Assembly: GCA_039621445.1 (NCBI GenBank)
Contig: CP154956.1
Coordinates: 17,737,562-17,801,561 of the forward strand
Length of the DNA: 64,000 nucleotides
Direction of reading: 5' to 3'
Source of the DNA: Euglena gracilis
Lineage: Eukaryota; Euglenida; Euglenophyceae; Euglenales
Position 1 is the stretch's first letter; every line of letters starts with the position of its first letter. A program made the position numbers and the translations under genes. The notes beneath the pieces were generated by a model. It made no database searches, was not told the DNA's origin, and was given only the letters and a program-made list of their open reading frames with translations. Of this stretch, positions 23,801 through 31,735 are shown piece after piece.

Positions 23801-26800
23801 TTTTCAGCAGGGCTGGAACAAAAGGCAGCTCAAAGGGTTGAAGGGGGGCATGTGGATGGCCTTCGGCCCCAGGTTCACTCGCTCCATGATGCCCCCCCCC
23901 CCCCCCGGTTGCGCTTTCCATTCATGGCCAGGGACCAGAACGGACGCAGTCACGTTTTCCCATATAATCATGGCCGATTGATGATTGTGTACGCGAATCC
24001 CATTGAGGTTCAACAGAGCCTGTTCGTGTCCTGGGAGGTGCCGTGTGGATCTGGGCCTGGAACTCGGAAACTTTCAGTTAGTTTTTGTTTGGAACCAATG
24101 GAGCAGAGTGAAACACCAATTGCTAAAAACATGGCAAGCCTTTGAACAGCACCTGTCAGTTTTAGGCGACATGTTCAACACATTGCACACCGGTACTGAG
24201 AAAGCGCACACGCATACACCGCGCGCATGTTCGTGTGTGTGCTTCAAGGATAATGCGAGCATGAGTTTAGCTAATCTTCCATACGCTTTGAGCAGCTGTA
24301 CACGGCCCTCCATTTTTTTGCATTCAAAAAACACGTGACACATTTTTTTTTTGCTCCTCACTGTGCAAGTGCTCACTCGTCACTTCACCACGCTGCAGTG
24401 CGCGATTCATCACATGGAGGTTTTGATGTTGTTGACCCACCCCATTTCTTGCCTCCTGCGACGTTGCCGAAACCCCTGCCCGAGTAAGACACCGCAGCCA
24501 GTTCCTGGGAACGATCAGTGGCTTTGGTGCTACTCACCAGTGGGCTTTTGGCCACATTTGGCAAATTGGCCAAAATTTGCCAAGTTTGGGGAATTTGGGG
24601 AATTCGGCAAATTGCCAGATTTGCCAAACAAACTTGGCAATTTGGTTCGGCCCCAAATTGCCAAACCCAGCGGCAATTTGGGGCCGGGCTCCTGGCCCCC
24701 CCTGCCCACCCCCCCACTGAACGTCCGGCCCTGGGGCTGGGCAAGCAGCGGCTGTCCTACTCCGCGGGCAAGGCCGGCAGCGAGACGCTCACGAAGCAGA
24801 CCGGCATCGAGTTCGCCAAGAAGGGCATCCGCGGCAACGTCATCCAGGTGGGCTACGTGGACTCCCCGCTCGTGACCCGCGCCGCCATCGGCGTGGGGCT
24901 GGGCCACCCCGCTGCTCCCCCGCCCCCGCCTCAAGGTTGGGCGTGTTCCCACCCATCAGAAGCCGATTTGTTACAAAATGCTTTTTGGGAAAACGTCGAA
25001 GAAGCCGTTTTGCCAGCCAAATGTGAGAAAAAATGGCAAAAAAAATACGAAAAGCCGAAATTGGGAAAACGACCCGAAGCGTTCCCAGCCCCCTCCCCCC
25101 CCCCCCAGCGGCCCTGAAGTGCCGCTGAGGCTGAGAGTTAAACTCCCTGGCGCAGAGGCCGCGGCGCTTTTTTTTTGTGCGGATGATTTGGAGCCGGACT
25201 TCGTCGCACGAGTCCCGCACGGCATTCCTCCCCCCCCCCCCCCCCCCCCCCCCCTGGGAAGGAATGGCGATACCAGTCAAGTGGTAAACGGGGCAGGAAG
25301 GGTCGCCGCGCAGTGCGGTGGGCGGGACCCGTCGAAGCTGCGGTCCCAGCGCGACGCCTACTGGCTCGGGGGCTGTCCGCCCTTTGTTTCTCCCCCGAAA
25401 GTGTTCGCCACCCCAAGGCTGTGTGGGAATCCCCAAAATTTCATGGGTGGTGGGTGGGTGGGTGGGTGGGTTGGGGTCGCCCCCCTCCCCCTGGGGGGGG
25501 GGTAAGGGGGGTCTGACCACCCCCCCCCCCCTCTCTCGCACTTCAATTGCGCCAATTGTTTGATCAAAAGTTTTTCCTTTGGTCCTAAAGGAATTTTTCT
25601 TGCGCGGTGCCCAGGCTCTTTTTTTTTTTAAACTCAGAAGACCCCCCCCCCCAGGAGGTGAGGGAGGGAGGGTGGGTGAGTCTGGGGCTGGACCCCCCCA
25701 GGAGGGGGGGGCAAGCCAGGCCAAGGGAAGCAGCAGCAACAGCAGCAGCCCAGCAAGCAGCTGCGGAAAGCATTTCCTTCCCAGGGGGACCCGGCAGGCT
25801 GTGGTGGTAAAAAGGGCCCACTGCAGGTGACACTGGTACCCACCGGCACGCAGTGAAGGAGTAGGCCCCTTGCCACCCTGAGCACCTCTTGGGAACGAAA
25901 TCGAGCAGCAACAGCAGCAGCAGCAGGAGCAGCAAGAAAGGGGAGCCAAAAACTCAAGGGGGAGGGGAAGGGCAAGGAAAGCACAAAACGGACGTTTGAT
26001 GTCGCAGTGAATATGGTCGGACAATTATTGGGAGTTGCTCCGAAGAAAGTGCCAGAAGTGGAATGCAGCGCCAGGCCTTAAACCAGACAGAAGCCAAAGT
26101 GCATCTAAGGGGGGCAAGCCAAGCCATGTCCTCATTGTGATCCCCCCACCAATAAACTTCACTCCACCCCCCTATTTGGGGACACCGTGCCCTCCCCGAA
26201 TGAAAGGACTGTTTCATTGCTTTGTGCCTCTGAGCCTGTCAGACCCGCCAGGGAAAGCATCGCGTTGCAGTTTCTCATCATCAGCGCCAGAGCCAGGGGG
26301 GGTCCACTGCGGGGTATGCCGTACTGTGCCTCACCTGTGATAGCAGGACGTTGACAGGATCCCCAAGGAGCCGGTTTGGGGACAGCGCCCAACAGCTGTC
26401 CAGGGGGCAAGCAGGGGGAGCCCTTGGACGTGGCAAATACCGTTGTCTTCCTGGCCAGCGACGAGGCAAAGTACATCAACGGGGCCATTCAGGGACCCAA
26501 AATGGATTCCACCCCAAATTATAAGCAATCCCTGGAGCCGATTTTCGGAAACCCAAACATAAGCAAGATTACAAAAATCATGTTTTTTTGACCTTTTTTG
26601 TTGGGGAAAAAACATGCATGACGGCTACGTTTGCAAAATGAAAAAAAATATCATCGTGGAAGTGAGAATTCTCTGAGTCCCATCCAGCAGAAATGTTTAC
26701 ATCCGCGATATCAATTTTCTGCATTTCTCTCGCAATTTTTCTGATGGCCTTCGACATCAATTATCCCCCCCCTGTATCCATTAACACCAACCAGCCATAT

Positions 26801-27400
26801 ATCAACCAGAGGTTTTTTAGTCTTGGACCCCCTCCCCCGGGGTGGGGAGGGGGTAGGGTGGTTGGGTCCCTTGGACCCCCTCCCCCCGGGGGGGGGTGGA
26901 GTATAGGGGCTGGTGGGTTTATCTTTTTTGTCGCCGAAGGCGCCGAAATTTTTGAAAAGGTGCCGTTTTTAGCATTTTTGGCCATTGGGCAAAAGTGGGT
27001 GGGTCCCCGGGACCCCCCCCCCCCTCCCCCGGGGGCCCACCCCAGGGGGTGGGTGGATGGGTGCTGACCCCCCCGGTCTTAAAAAAAACCCCTGCAACCA
27101 ACTAGCTAATGAACCAAGGCAGAATAATTATTTTCATAGCTCCTAAATGATGGGGCCGTATCAGCACGTGCGAATTTTCATTACCTGGATGTCCGACAAA
27201 GGATCTGGGACTGAAGAAGAAAGCCGCTTGTTGGTCAAAAAAAATAATTGCCTGGGCAATTTTTGGCGCAATTCTTGGCACTGTTCCCGAATGGCAGGGG
27301 AAAGGGGGTTCAGCTGCAGGTCTTCCTCAGCCCCTTCTGGGCCACTGCCACTGAGATAGTGGTGGACGGTGGCACAAGCGCCTGCACATCTGGCAACTAA
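14824..27400 (+). CDS. Short-chain dehydrogenase/reductase gene, copy A (11 exons)
   Basis: NAD(P)-dependent oxidoreductase of the classical SDR superfamily; the substrate cannot be read from sequence. Exons: 14824-14847, 17009-17077, 18245-18330, 20234-20390, 21251-21324, 22020-22058, 23620-23671, 24737-24891, 25319-25363, 26399-26487, 27351-27400, together 840 nt and in frame to a TAA. In order the protein shows the Gly-rich cofactor loop (VCGAGN then GWGIG), the NAG motif (VVNAGIF), the catalytic Ser in VSTIA, the YxxxK pair in SYSAGK, and a C-terminal FLASDEAKYING plus VDGG block. The inserted GWGIG loop is typical of bacterial-type SDRs reading TGAGSS..GWGNG. All ten introns have non-GT..AG or ambiguous ends with complementary termini. 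The upstream N-terminus is unresolved: 14824 is simply the first base conserved with copy B after a CAG, and the true start codon lies further upstream. Copy B (39275-51757) is a tandem paralogue. Confidence 0.85.
14848..17008. other. SDR-A intron 1, nonconventional, absent from copy B
   Basis: Begins CCACGCACCCGGTT and ends AACCGCGGCGTGG plus a duplicated CCCCGG; the termini are inverted repeats of each other. Copy B has no intron at this codon. The interior holds a family A fragment (about 15,080-15,150), an AAATAAC/GTTATTT inverted-repeat element (15,893-16,035) and element F1 (16,168-16,823). Confidence 0.75.
16168..16823. mobile_element. Family F element F1 with 8-bp TSD
   Basis: Starts CAGGGCAAAACAGGAATCGG and ends GGGGCTGCCCTG. 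It is flanked by exact direct repeats GCCATGGG at 16160-16167 and 16824-16831. The left-hand sequence (GGCCAAACAGCCAGGGTGGTGGGTGG, here described in two parts: GGCCAAACAGCCAGGG, then TGGTGGGTGG) is shared with F2, F3 and F5. Internally there are SalI-type GGGGTCGACCCC palindromes. No coding capacity, so MITE-like. Confidence 0.75.
17009..17077 (+). CDS. SDR copy A exon 2 (cofactor-binding loop)
   Basis: Encodes RLEDQVAVVCGAGN followed by APEEGWGIG, the beta1 strand and Gly-rich dinucleotide loop. It matches RLENKVAVVCGAGN of copy B. Exons 1 and 2 together are 93 nt, exactly the length of copy B exon 1. Confidence 0.85.
17163..17262. repeat. CCCAATGAACAC inverted-repeat element
   Basis: Left arm CCCAATGAACACC, right arm GTTCATT-like CATTCATTGGGC, then a G-run and AGGTACC. 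The central GGACGGTTCGAACAC matches copies at 29,648, 31,545, 50,280 and 55,968. Confidence 0.6.
17794..18087. repeat. Long near-perfect palindrome (92-bp arms)
   Basis: The arms 17841-17950 and 17951-18042 are perfectly complementary apart from a tandem 18-bp duplication of GCTAATTGGCTATGTTGC in the left arm. Outer TATATGGCAGGTG and CACCTGCCATATA extend the symmetry, with C-runs interposed. It sits between TA-rich microsatellites inside SDR-A intron 2. The lack of divergence between arms implies a young structure or ongoing arm homogenisation. Arm identity was judged by eye. Confidence 0.85.
18245..18330 (+). CDS. SDR copy A exon 3
   Basis: Encodes TTTAVVMARQGARVVCVSRS then RDKLDCLKR: the helix after the Gly loop and the beta2 strand ending in the cofactor-selecting region. 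Joins to exon 2 as GIG-TTTAV, in line with the bacterial GIGRATAV pattern. Confidence 0.85.
18410..18830. repeat. CCAACGACC / GGTCAGAGGACACC element
   Basis: Bounded on the left by a C-run and CTATGTCCAACGACC and on the right by GGTCATTGGACATAGG and a G-run. The interior has CGGTCAGAGGACACC repeats and a GGCGCGAAGCGCCGG hairpin. Related copies at 27,736-27,835, 30,108-31,125 and 33,515-33,850. Confidence 0.6.
18930..19165. repeat. AAATAACACC / GGTGTTATTT inverted repeats
   Basis: C-run plus CCAAATAACACC on the left, then several GGTGTTATTTGGGG units on the right, with a GCACCCGAACTGGGGCCC core shared with 15,893-16,035. Each unit could fold on its partner. Confidence 0.6.
19180..19400. repeat. 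Degenerate telomere-like sequence
   Basis: GGGTTAAGGGTTAAGG on one side and ATAACCCTAACCC on the other, with variable TTAGGCC-type units between. Too degenerate to call an interstitial telomere with confidence. Confidence 0.3.
19622..19985. repeat. GTTGACAC-family inverted-repeat element
   Basis: TTACC then a C-run and TTGTCGTTGACAC on the left; GTGTCAACGACAAGG, a G-run and AGGTAC on the right. Internal copies of the CGACACTTTCCTGGAACAT motif. Other copies at 11,338, 28,577, 31,796 and 44,283. Confidence 0.65.
20234..20390 (+). CDS. SDR copy A exon 4 (NAG motif)
   Basis: Encodes IIEGEGGECLPVQGDMTK, then the VQRVVEETLERYGRVDSVV helix and strand, and NAGIFCSKYNGA. The NAG motif lines the cofactor pocket in classical SDRs. 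Cumulative CDS length here is 336 nt, identical to copy B at the same codon. Confidence 0.9.
20391..21250. other. SDR-A intron 4, nonconventional
   Basis: Starts CGGGCTGGCC and ends GTCCAGCC (GGCTGG pairs with CCAGCC). The position is shared with copy B. It holds family C element C1 at 20,448-20,697; the remainder is unique low-complexity sequence. Confidence 0.75.
20448..20697. mobile_element. Family C element C1
   Basis: Terminal inverted repeats CAGGGCTGTACAGGAATCC and CCTTCCTGTACAGCCTTG. The flanks GGAATCAC and GGAACCGC agree at 6 of 8 bases, consistent with an aged TSD. The core carries GGGGGCGCTGACTTTTAGGTC and a hairpin around the CACCGAAG motif, shared with C2 and C3. Confidence 0.65.
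21251..21324 (+). CDS. SDR copy A exon 5
   Basis: Encodes QQVMRKLDVEKWMQSIDMNL then HAQFL, the helix with the Asn-containing MNL motif found in classical SDRs (copy B: SIDLNLHAQFL). The ORF continues past the break for a few codons (CSPQ) that do not match copy B. Confidence 0.85.
21325..22019. other. SDR-A intron 5, nonconventional, absent from copy B
   Basis: Starts ATGCAGCCCGCAGGCC and ends GGCCTCAGGCTGGCCCC: CAGCC..CAGGCC pairs with GGCCTCAGGCTG, giving CAG...CTG borders. Removing it restores FLLLHH, as in copy B. Contains family T element T3 (21,852-21,977). Confidence 0.8.
21852..21977. repeat. Family T element T3 (TGACAGTTTCCCGGG termini)
   Basis: Left CCCGGGAAACTGTCATGCCC, right TGACAGTTTCCCGGG plus G-run and TAGGTA. 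Internal CTGTCAGGGTCC repeats. Copies at 48,732, 55,492 and 60,706. Confidence 0.65.
22020..22058 (+). CDS. SDR copy A exon 6 (39 nt)
   Basis: Encodes LLHHFLPPMLDRH across the joins, aligning with LLHHFVPHMVEQR of copy B, where no introns flank it. The CGGCA at its end recurs at 23,615-23,619 before the next exon. Confidence 0.8.
22059..23619. other. SDR-A intron 6, nonconventional, absent from copy B
   Basis: Bounded by CGGCA direct repeats; ATGCCTCGCC near the left end can pair with GGCGGGCAGG near the right end. It contains an inverted-repeat element at 22,742-23,157. Confidence 0.65.
22742..23157. repeat. AAACCGACC / GGTCGGTTT inverted-repeat element
   Basis: Left AATAACC, C-run, TTAAAACCGACC; right CAGGTCGGTTTAAATTGGGG and AGGTTAC. 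Several AAACCGAC units inside. No ORF supported. Confidence 0.55.
23620..23671 (+). CDS. SDR copy A exon 7 (catalytic Ser)
   Basis: Encodes AGNFVFVSTIATKAALG; the Ser of VSTIA is at the catalytic serine position of the Ser-Tyr-Lys triad. It ends CCCTGGGG, repeated exactly at 24,729-24,736. Cumulative length is 501 nt, equal to copy B. Confidence 0.85.
23672..24736. other. SDR-A intron 7, 8-bp TSD
   Basis: Direct repeats CCCTGGGG at 23,664-23,671 and 24,729-24,736. Left ATGGGCAGGGCC pairs with CCCTGCCCAC about 20 nt inside the right end. Same position as in copy B. The interior is unremarkable, apart from AATTTGCCAAA-type repeats near 24,550-24,670. Confidence 0.75.
24737..24891 (+). CDS. SDR copy A exon 8 (catalytic Tyr/Lys)
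   Basis: Encodes LGKQRLSYSAGKAGSETLTK then QTGIEFAKKGIRGNVIQVGY and VDSPLVTRAAIG. YSAGK is the YxxxK active-site pair; NVIQVGYVDSPL aligns with the usual N..xPGxVxTPL. Uninterrupted here but split by two introns in copy B. Confidence 0.9.
24892..25318. other. SDR-A intron 8, absent from copy B
   Basis: CCACCCCGCTGC near the start pairs with GCAGTGCGG(TGG) at the end. 427 bp, with a long C-run at 25,231-25,254. No internal element recognised. Confidence 0.7.
25319..25363 (+). CDS. SDR copy A exon 9
   Basis: Encodes GGRDPSKLRSQRDAY(C), the substrate-loop segment preceding the conserved C-terminal block; copy B reads NAGIDPEKLRAQRDAYCP. Confidence 0.85.
25364..26398. other. SDR-A intron 9, nonconventional
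   Basis: Starts GCTCGGGGGCTGTCC and ends GGACAGCGCCCAACAGCTG; the termini pair almost completely. Holds a family C fragment (25,420-25,545) and AGC-rich microsatellite stretches (25,727-25,935). Confidence 0.8.
26399..26487 (+). CDS. SDR copy A exon 10
   Basis: Encodes PGGKQGEPLDVANTVVFLAS then DEAKYINGA, the diagnostic C-terminal SDR block. Confidence 0.9.
26488..27350. other. SDR-A intron 10, nonconventional
   Basis: CAGGGACCC near the start faces GGGCCACTG near the end; GCCA repeats flank it. Position shared with copy B but less than half the length. Contains family Q element Q4. Confidence 0.7.
26807..27094. mobile_element. Family Q element Q4
   Basis: Left CAGAGGTTTTTTAGTCTTGG, right GGTCTTAAAAAAAACCCCTG. 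The interior matches Q2 (GCGCCGAAATTTTTGAAAAG core, TTTTTAGCATTTTTGG). The flanks ATATCAAC and CAACCAAC agree at only 5 of 8, so the TSD is weak. Confidence 0.65.
27351..27400 (+). CDS. SDR copy A terminal exon
   Basis: Encodes EIVVDGGTSACTSGN and TAA at 27398-27400. VDGG is the conserved SDR C-terminal motif. Copy B ends EVVVDGGTSACTSGN TGA. Confidence 0.9.
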
Positions 27401-29647
27401 GGCGTGCGTATGCAACAAAGGCAAGGTCAATCTATATTCTCTGCCTTTGCCCTGCCAGTTGAAGCAGGCGTCCCATCTCTCAGCAGAAGGGAAGGGTCCA
27501 CCTCCATTTTCAGTTGACCAGACCAAACCACTTCCCACACACGCACGTGCACACCCACAGCATGATGTTCACACTTCGCCGAAAAGAATTCCTGCCGAAA
27601 AGAAGTGCCAATGAAGATGTGCATTTTTTGGGGGGGAATGTGTTATTTCATTGCGATTTTCTGAAAACCACAAACCACATTTTCCGGCATTTTTTTGTCA
27701 CATATTGTACCTCATACAGCTGTCTGTTCTTCCCCCCCCCACATCCAACGAACCCCCTAGTCTAAGGAGCACTCACCCTTTGGATTGCAACTTTTGTCAT
27801 TGAAGTGTTCGTTGGATATGGGGAAGGGGCATCTTTTTTCAGGCCATCTTTCCTGGAAGCATTCTTCGAGTATTTTTGTGAGACACACACAAAAAAAACT
27901 GTCCATACTACAGAAGCTTCTGACCCTGTTCAACCTGTTCAAGTCGAGAAGTGGACCCAAAACTGAAGGAGTGTTTTCCTTTGTTGGCGCCAAATGCCTG
28001 ATTTTTTTCCAGTCCTGTTGTTGTTTTTTTTTCAGTCCTGTTGTTCTCTTTGTCCAAGCACTGCCACCCTGGTTCTCACCCACGTTTCAGACAACGGGGG
28101 GGGGGGGACTGGAGGTACTTTGTTTGTGTGCGCGATGCCATGGCACACGAACGTCTTCGAAGTTTATAAACAGCAGGCTCTTTTACACAAAATTTTTGAA
28201 TTTTAGAGTTTGTATCTGCATAGCGTGTGTCCTTGCCGTCAAAGAACTCTCGAGGTGCGCACTGCGCTGTCCCTTGGACCTGTTTGGCTCTCCCCTGTTC
28301 GACGTCCACGCAACCGTTATCCATGCTCCCCTCACCAGTTGTGCGAATATTTATGCAGCAAAGGGGTCTGACCCAGCAAGTCCCATTTGGTGCAATCGGC
28401 CCCAATTGGTCTTGTGGGATGCATATGGTTGTCGAGGGGGTTTCCATTTACCCACAGCCAGAGCTGGTCTAAGGACTTGCACAACGACGCCTCTTGAAGC
28501 CCCCCAAAATAACAATGGAGCTGTTTTAGGTGTGTGAAGCCCGGGAAAGAAGCACACTATTTGGGGGTGTTGTTTGGGTGCCTCCCCCCCCCCTCCTTGT
28601 CCAAGATACACCATGCCGTTCGCCCTGTGTCAACGGCGTTTTCCCGGAACACCACCTGGAGTTTTTTTTACTATTATTGAAGTTCAGTGAAGATGACACA
28701 CCGTTTCGTTGACACGATGACACACCGTGTCGTTGACACCCCCCTCCCCCACACCAACGGCACATTCATTGCCATGGGCGTGCCTTGGACAAGGTGGGGG
28801 GAGGTAAATTTCAAACGCTGAAGTGACCCCAAATGCACTTTTTTTCATTCCAGATTTTTTTCCCCCACATCTGACGCTCTATTTAACATTGACACTGCCT
28901 CACTTGTTTGACAAACCTTTTTTTGTCAAAATATGCTGTTTTCAAAATGGCAATCCAGGAGTTTCCGCCTTGCTTGATTTCCTTCACAGGGCTGTTGCTG
29001 GGGGAACATTGTTTGGCCCCGGCCAGGTGAGGGGTACATATTATATATTTATCATTATATATTAAATGATAAATGTTAATTCATAGTATAATAAATAATA
29101 ATATAATAATATAATATAATGCACTAATATAATAATATAATAGTATAATACAATAACATAACAATAATATAATATTATATTTTTTGGGAGGGGTGTTTAC
29201 CAGCCCACAAAACTCCGCAGATCTCAGCCAGGAAACTGGCCGGGTGGGGGGCAGGCAGGAAGATGAGCACATAGATTCTCTGGTGTCTACAACCGTGAGC
29301 CCCCTGCGGCAAGCATGCCACATTACAAATACTGACCCCATCGGGATGTGACGACGGATGTTTCCCAACGCCCTTAAGTGGCATCACAGTTGGGGATTTT
29401 GACCAGACTGCTTTTCCTCCGCCTTCTCGCCTCGTCTTGTCTTCTCGTCTCCGTTAGGCCAGCAGGGATTCTGTCGGGTGCATATGCTTATTTGTATCTC
29501 AGGGTTTAGTTCCTGCACCAACACACCCAGACGGGCGAAGAAGGAAGTTTTTGTCGTTGGCAGCCTTATGAACAGTTGCACGTTTTTTTGGCCAACTGCG
29601 TTGTCATCGTTTTACAGGGGGGAAACAACTTGCAGCCAAAGCTTGTG
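27401..29647. other. Intergenic repeats downstream of SDR copy A
   Basis: CCAACGA-type inverted repeat (27,736-27,835), GTTGACAC-family element (28,577-28,805) and AT-rich ATAATATAAT repeats (29,036-29,185). No exon supported. Confidence 0.5.
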
Positions 29648-29832
29648 GTACCTCCCCCCCCCCCCCCATGCCCAATGAACGCCCTTGCCCAATGAACAGG
29701 GGTGTTCGGACCGTCTAGGTTGCCACCATATACCTTATCTACACAGAAATTGTACCCCCATGCCCAATGAACGCCCCCTGTTCGGACCATCTAGAATGCC
29801 ACCTTAGTGTTCATTGGGCTTGGGGGGGGTAC
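29648..29832. repeat. CCCAATGAAC-family element, complete
   Basis: TACCTCC, C-run, ATGCCCAATGAACGCC on the left; GTGTTCATTGGGCTTGG, G-run, TACC on the right; two internal GTTCGGACCGTCTAG / GTTCGGACCATCTAG units. Confidence 0.75.
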
Positions 29833-30107
29833 CAAAAATGGGTCCGCCATTCCCAACCGCATTGCCCCGGTATCCTAATTTTTCCTTTTTTGCGCACTCT
29901 GCATCCGGAATGCGCCGATTCGCATTCTCACCAAAACTCCAAATTTTTGTGACCCAGCAAGAAAAGTGCATTCCTGGCCGTCTTTGACGCCCCCCCCCCC
30001 CAAACTATCTCTCATCGCCACACGTTATCTCCCGACATTTTCCCCGAGGCTTGTCCTCACCACACGCTGGAGGAGTGGCTGACTGTTTTTCTAGAAGCAA
30101 CCCCCGC

Positions 30108-31125
30108 CCCCCCCCCCCCATGTCCAACGAACCCCTCTGGGGGTGATTCCGCACCGCGTGCACCGCGTGGCGCACCGCGTGCACCGCGTGGCGCACCGCG
30201 TGCGAAGAATCATTTCCAAATGTGCAACTTTCATAAAGTTCCGCCAGTACCACATCTGTAGTTGACTTCCATTGCATTTTTGTCTGGTTTCCTGCAAATC
30301 AGCAAGCTTTTTTGGACTTTTTTTTTAGGCTTTTTTTGCCCATTTTGGACCACTTTTGGCCACTTTTGGCCACTTTGAGCTGCATTTGCAAATCAGACCA
30401 CTTTTGGCTGTTCGAATGCATTTTTGTTTCATTTATACCAAATTTTGGCCGCTTCGGGCTGTTTTTTTTTTTTGCTCATTTGTGTCCATTTTAAGACACC
30501 TCTGACTGCCTTTATCCACTGCCCCCCCCCCCCTTTCACGTTTGGCCATTTTGTGGCCACTTGCACAGATTCAGTGACCATTGGTGCAGATTTGGTGAGA
30601 TCTGGTGGCAAAACCAGGTGATTTGTGCCAAAAACACCTAAAACGACCAAATTCACTCAAAATGCTGTTTTATTTCAATTTTGTGATCGGTGGGCGCTTT
30701 TTTTGAGGGTTTTTTTCTCTCATTCAGTCATATCAGGTTTGTACCTGATTCTTGTCACGCGGTGCCACACGCGCTGCACGCGGTGCCGCACACGGTACGG
30801 AAGCATCCCCTATGTCTAACAACCACCCCCCGGTCGGTCGGAGGACACCTTTTCGGAGGTTTGGCCAAATTTTGTTCCCAGCGCGAAGGGCCGGGCCGAA
30901 AAAAAATTCCGCCAAAAATTGACCAAAGTGCCATTTTTGGCACTTTTTGGGCAAAAATTTGTCAAAATTGCCCAATTTTCAGTGCGAAACGCTGGAAGGG
31001 GACGCCGACTTTTTTTTGACCCCTTGTCCAACGACCCCCCCCCCCCGTCGGAGGGCACTTTTTTGGTCACAATCCCATGTCCAACGACCACCCCAGGTTA
31101 CCGGTCATTGGACATAGGGGGGGGG
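30108..31125. repeat. CCAACGA composite with GCACCGCGTG arrays
   Basis: C-run plus ATGTCCAACGAACCCC at the left, GGTCATTGGACATAGG at the right. Just inside the left end are five GCACCGCGTG units (30,150-30,203); CACGCGGTGC units in inverse orientation lie at 30,757-30,790, making a long internal stem possible. Confidence 0.6.
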
Positions 31126-31129
31126 TAGG

Positions 31130-31735
31130 ATGTAAACCCCCCCACTTATACCCCCCCCCACTTACTAACCCCCCCCACTTATTAACCCCCCCCTCGGGCC
31201 GACCAACCAAACCGGGACTTATAAACCCCCCCCTTCGGGGAAGAAAAATGAAAGCCGCCGGGGACGATTTTTTCGGCCGGAAACCCCCCAAAAACTGATT
31301 TTTTGGTCCTTTTTTGAGATCGACCATCACCAAAAATGTCATTTTTTGACCAAATTTGCCAAAAATTGCCTAATTGGGAGGGTTTCGGGGTCATTTTTGG
31401 GGTTCGGATTTTCACCAACAATTCCGGGACTTATAACCCCCCCCCCCACTTATAAACCCCCCCCTTCGGCCGACCAACCAAACCGGATCCTACTAACCCC
31501 GGGGGGTTTATAAGTACCGATGCCCATACAAACCTTGCCCAGTGAAGGTCCTCCGTCCAGACCGTCTGGATTGTCCTTTTGGCGTTCATTGGGCTTTGGG
31601 GGGTACCTCCCCTCCTTTGCAGCATGGCCACCTTCCACCACCCCGGTCGTTGACCGCAGGTTAGTGGTCGTCCAACAAGTGTCAACCCCCCCCAAATAAT
31701 ACAACGGGGTGAATTATTGGGGGGGGGGTTGAGCA
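31130..31735. repeat. Three short inverted-repeat elements
   Basis: 31,135-31,517: AAACCCCCCCACTTATA with GGGGTTTATAAGT. 31,545-31,608: CCCAATGAAC-type (TTGCCCAGTGAAGG, GCGTTCATTGGGC). 31,685-31,735: AAATAATAC / GAATTATTGGGG. Confidence 0.5.

Noticed and set aside
24840-26024. 394-codon - strand ORF overlapping SDR copy A
   Set aside because: Antisense to verified SDR exons and low-complexity (Cys, Leu, Pro runs from AGC repeats).
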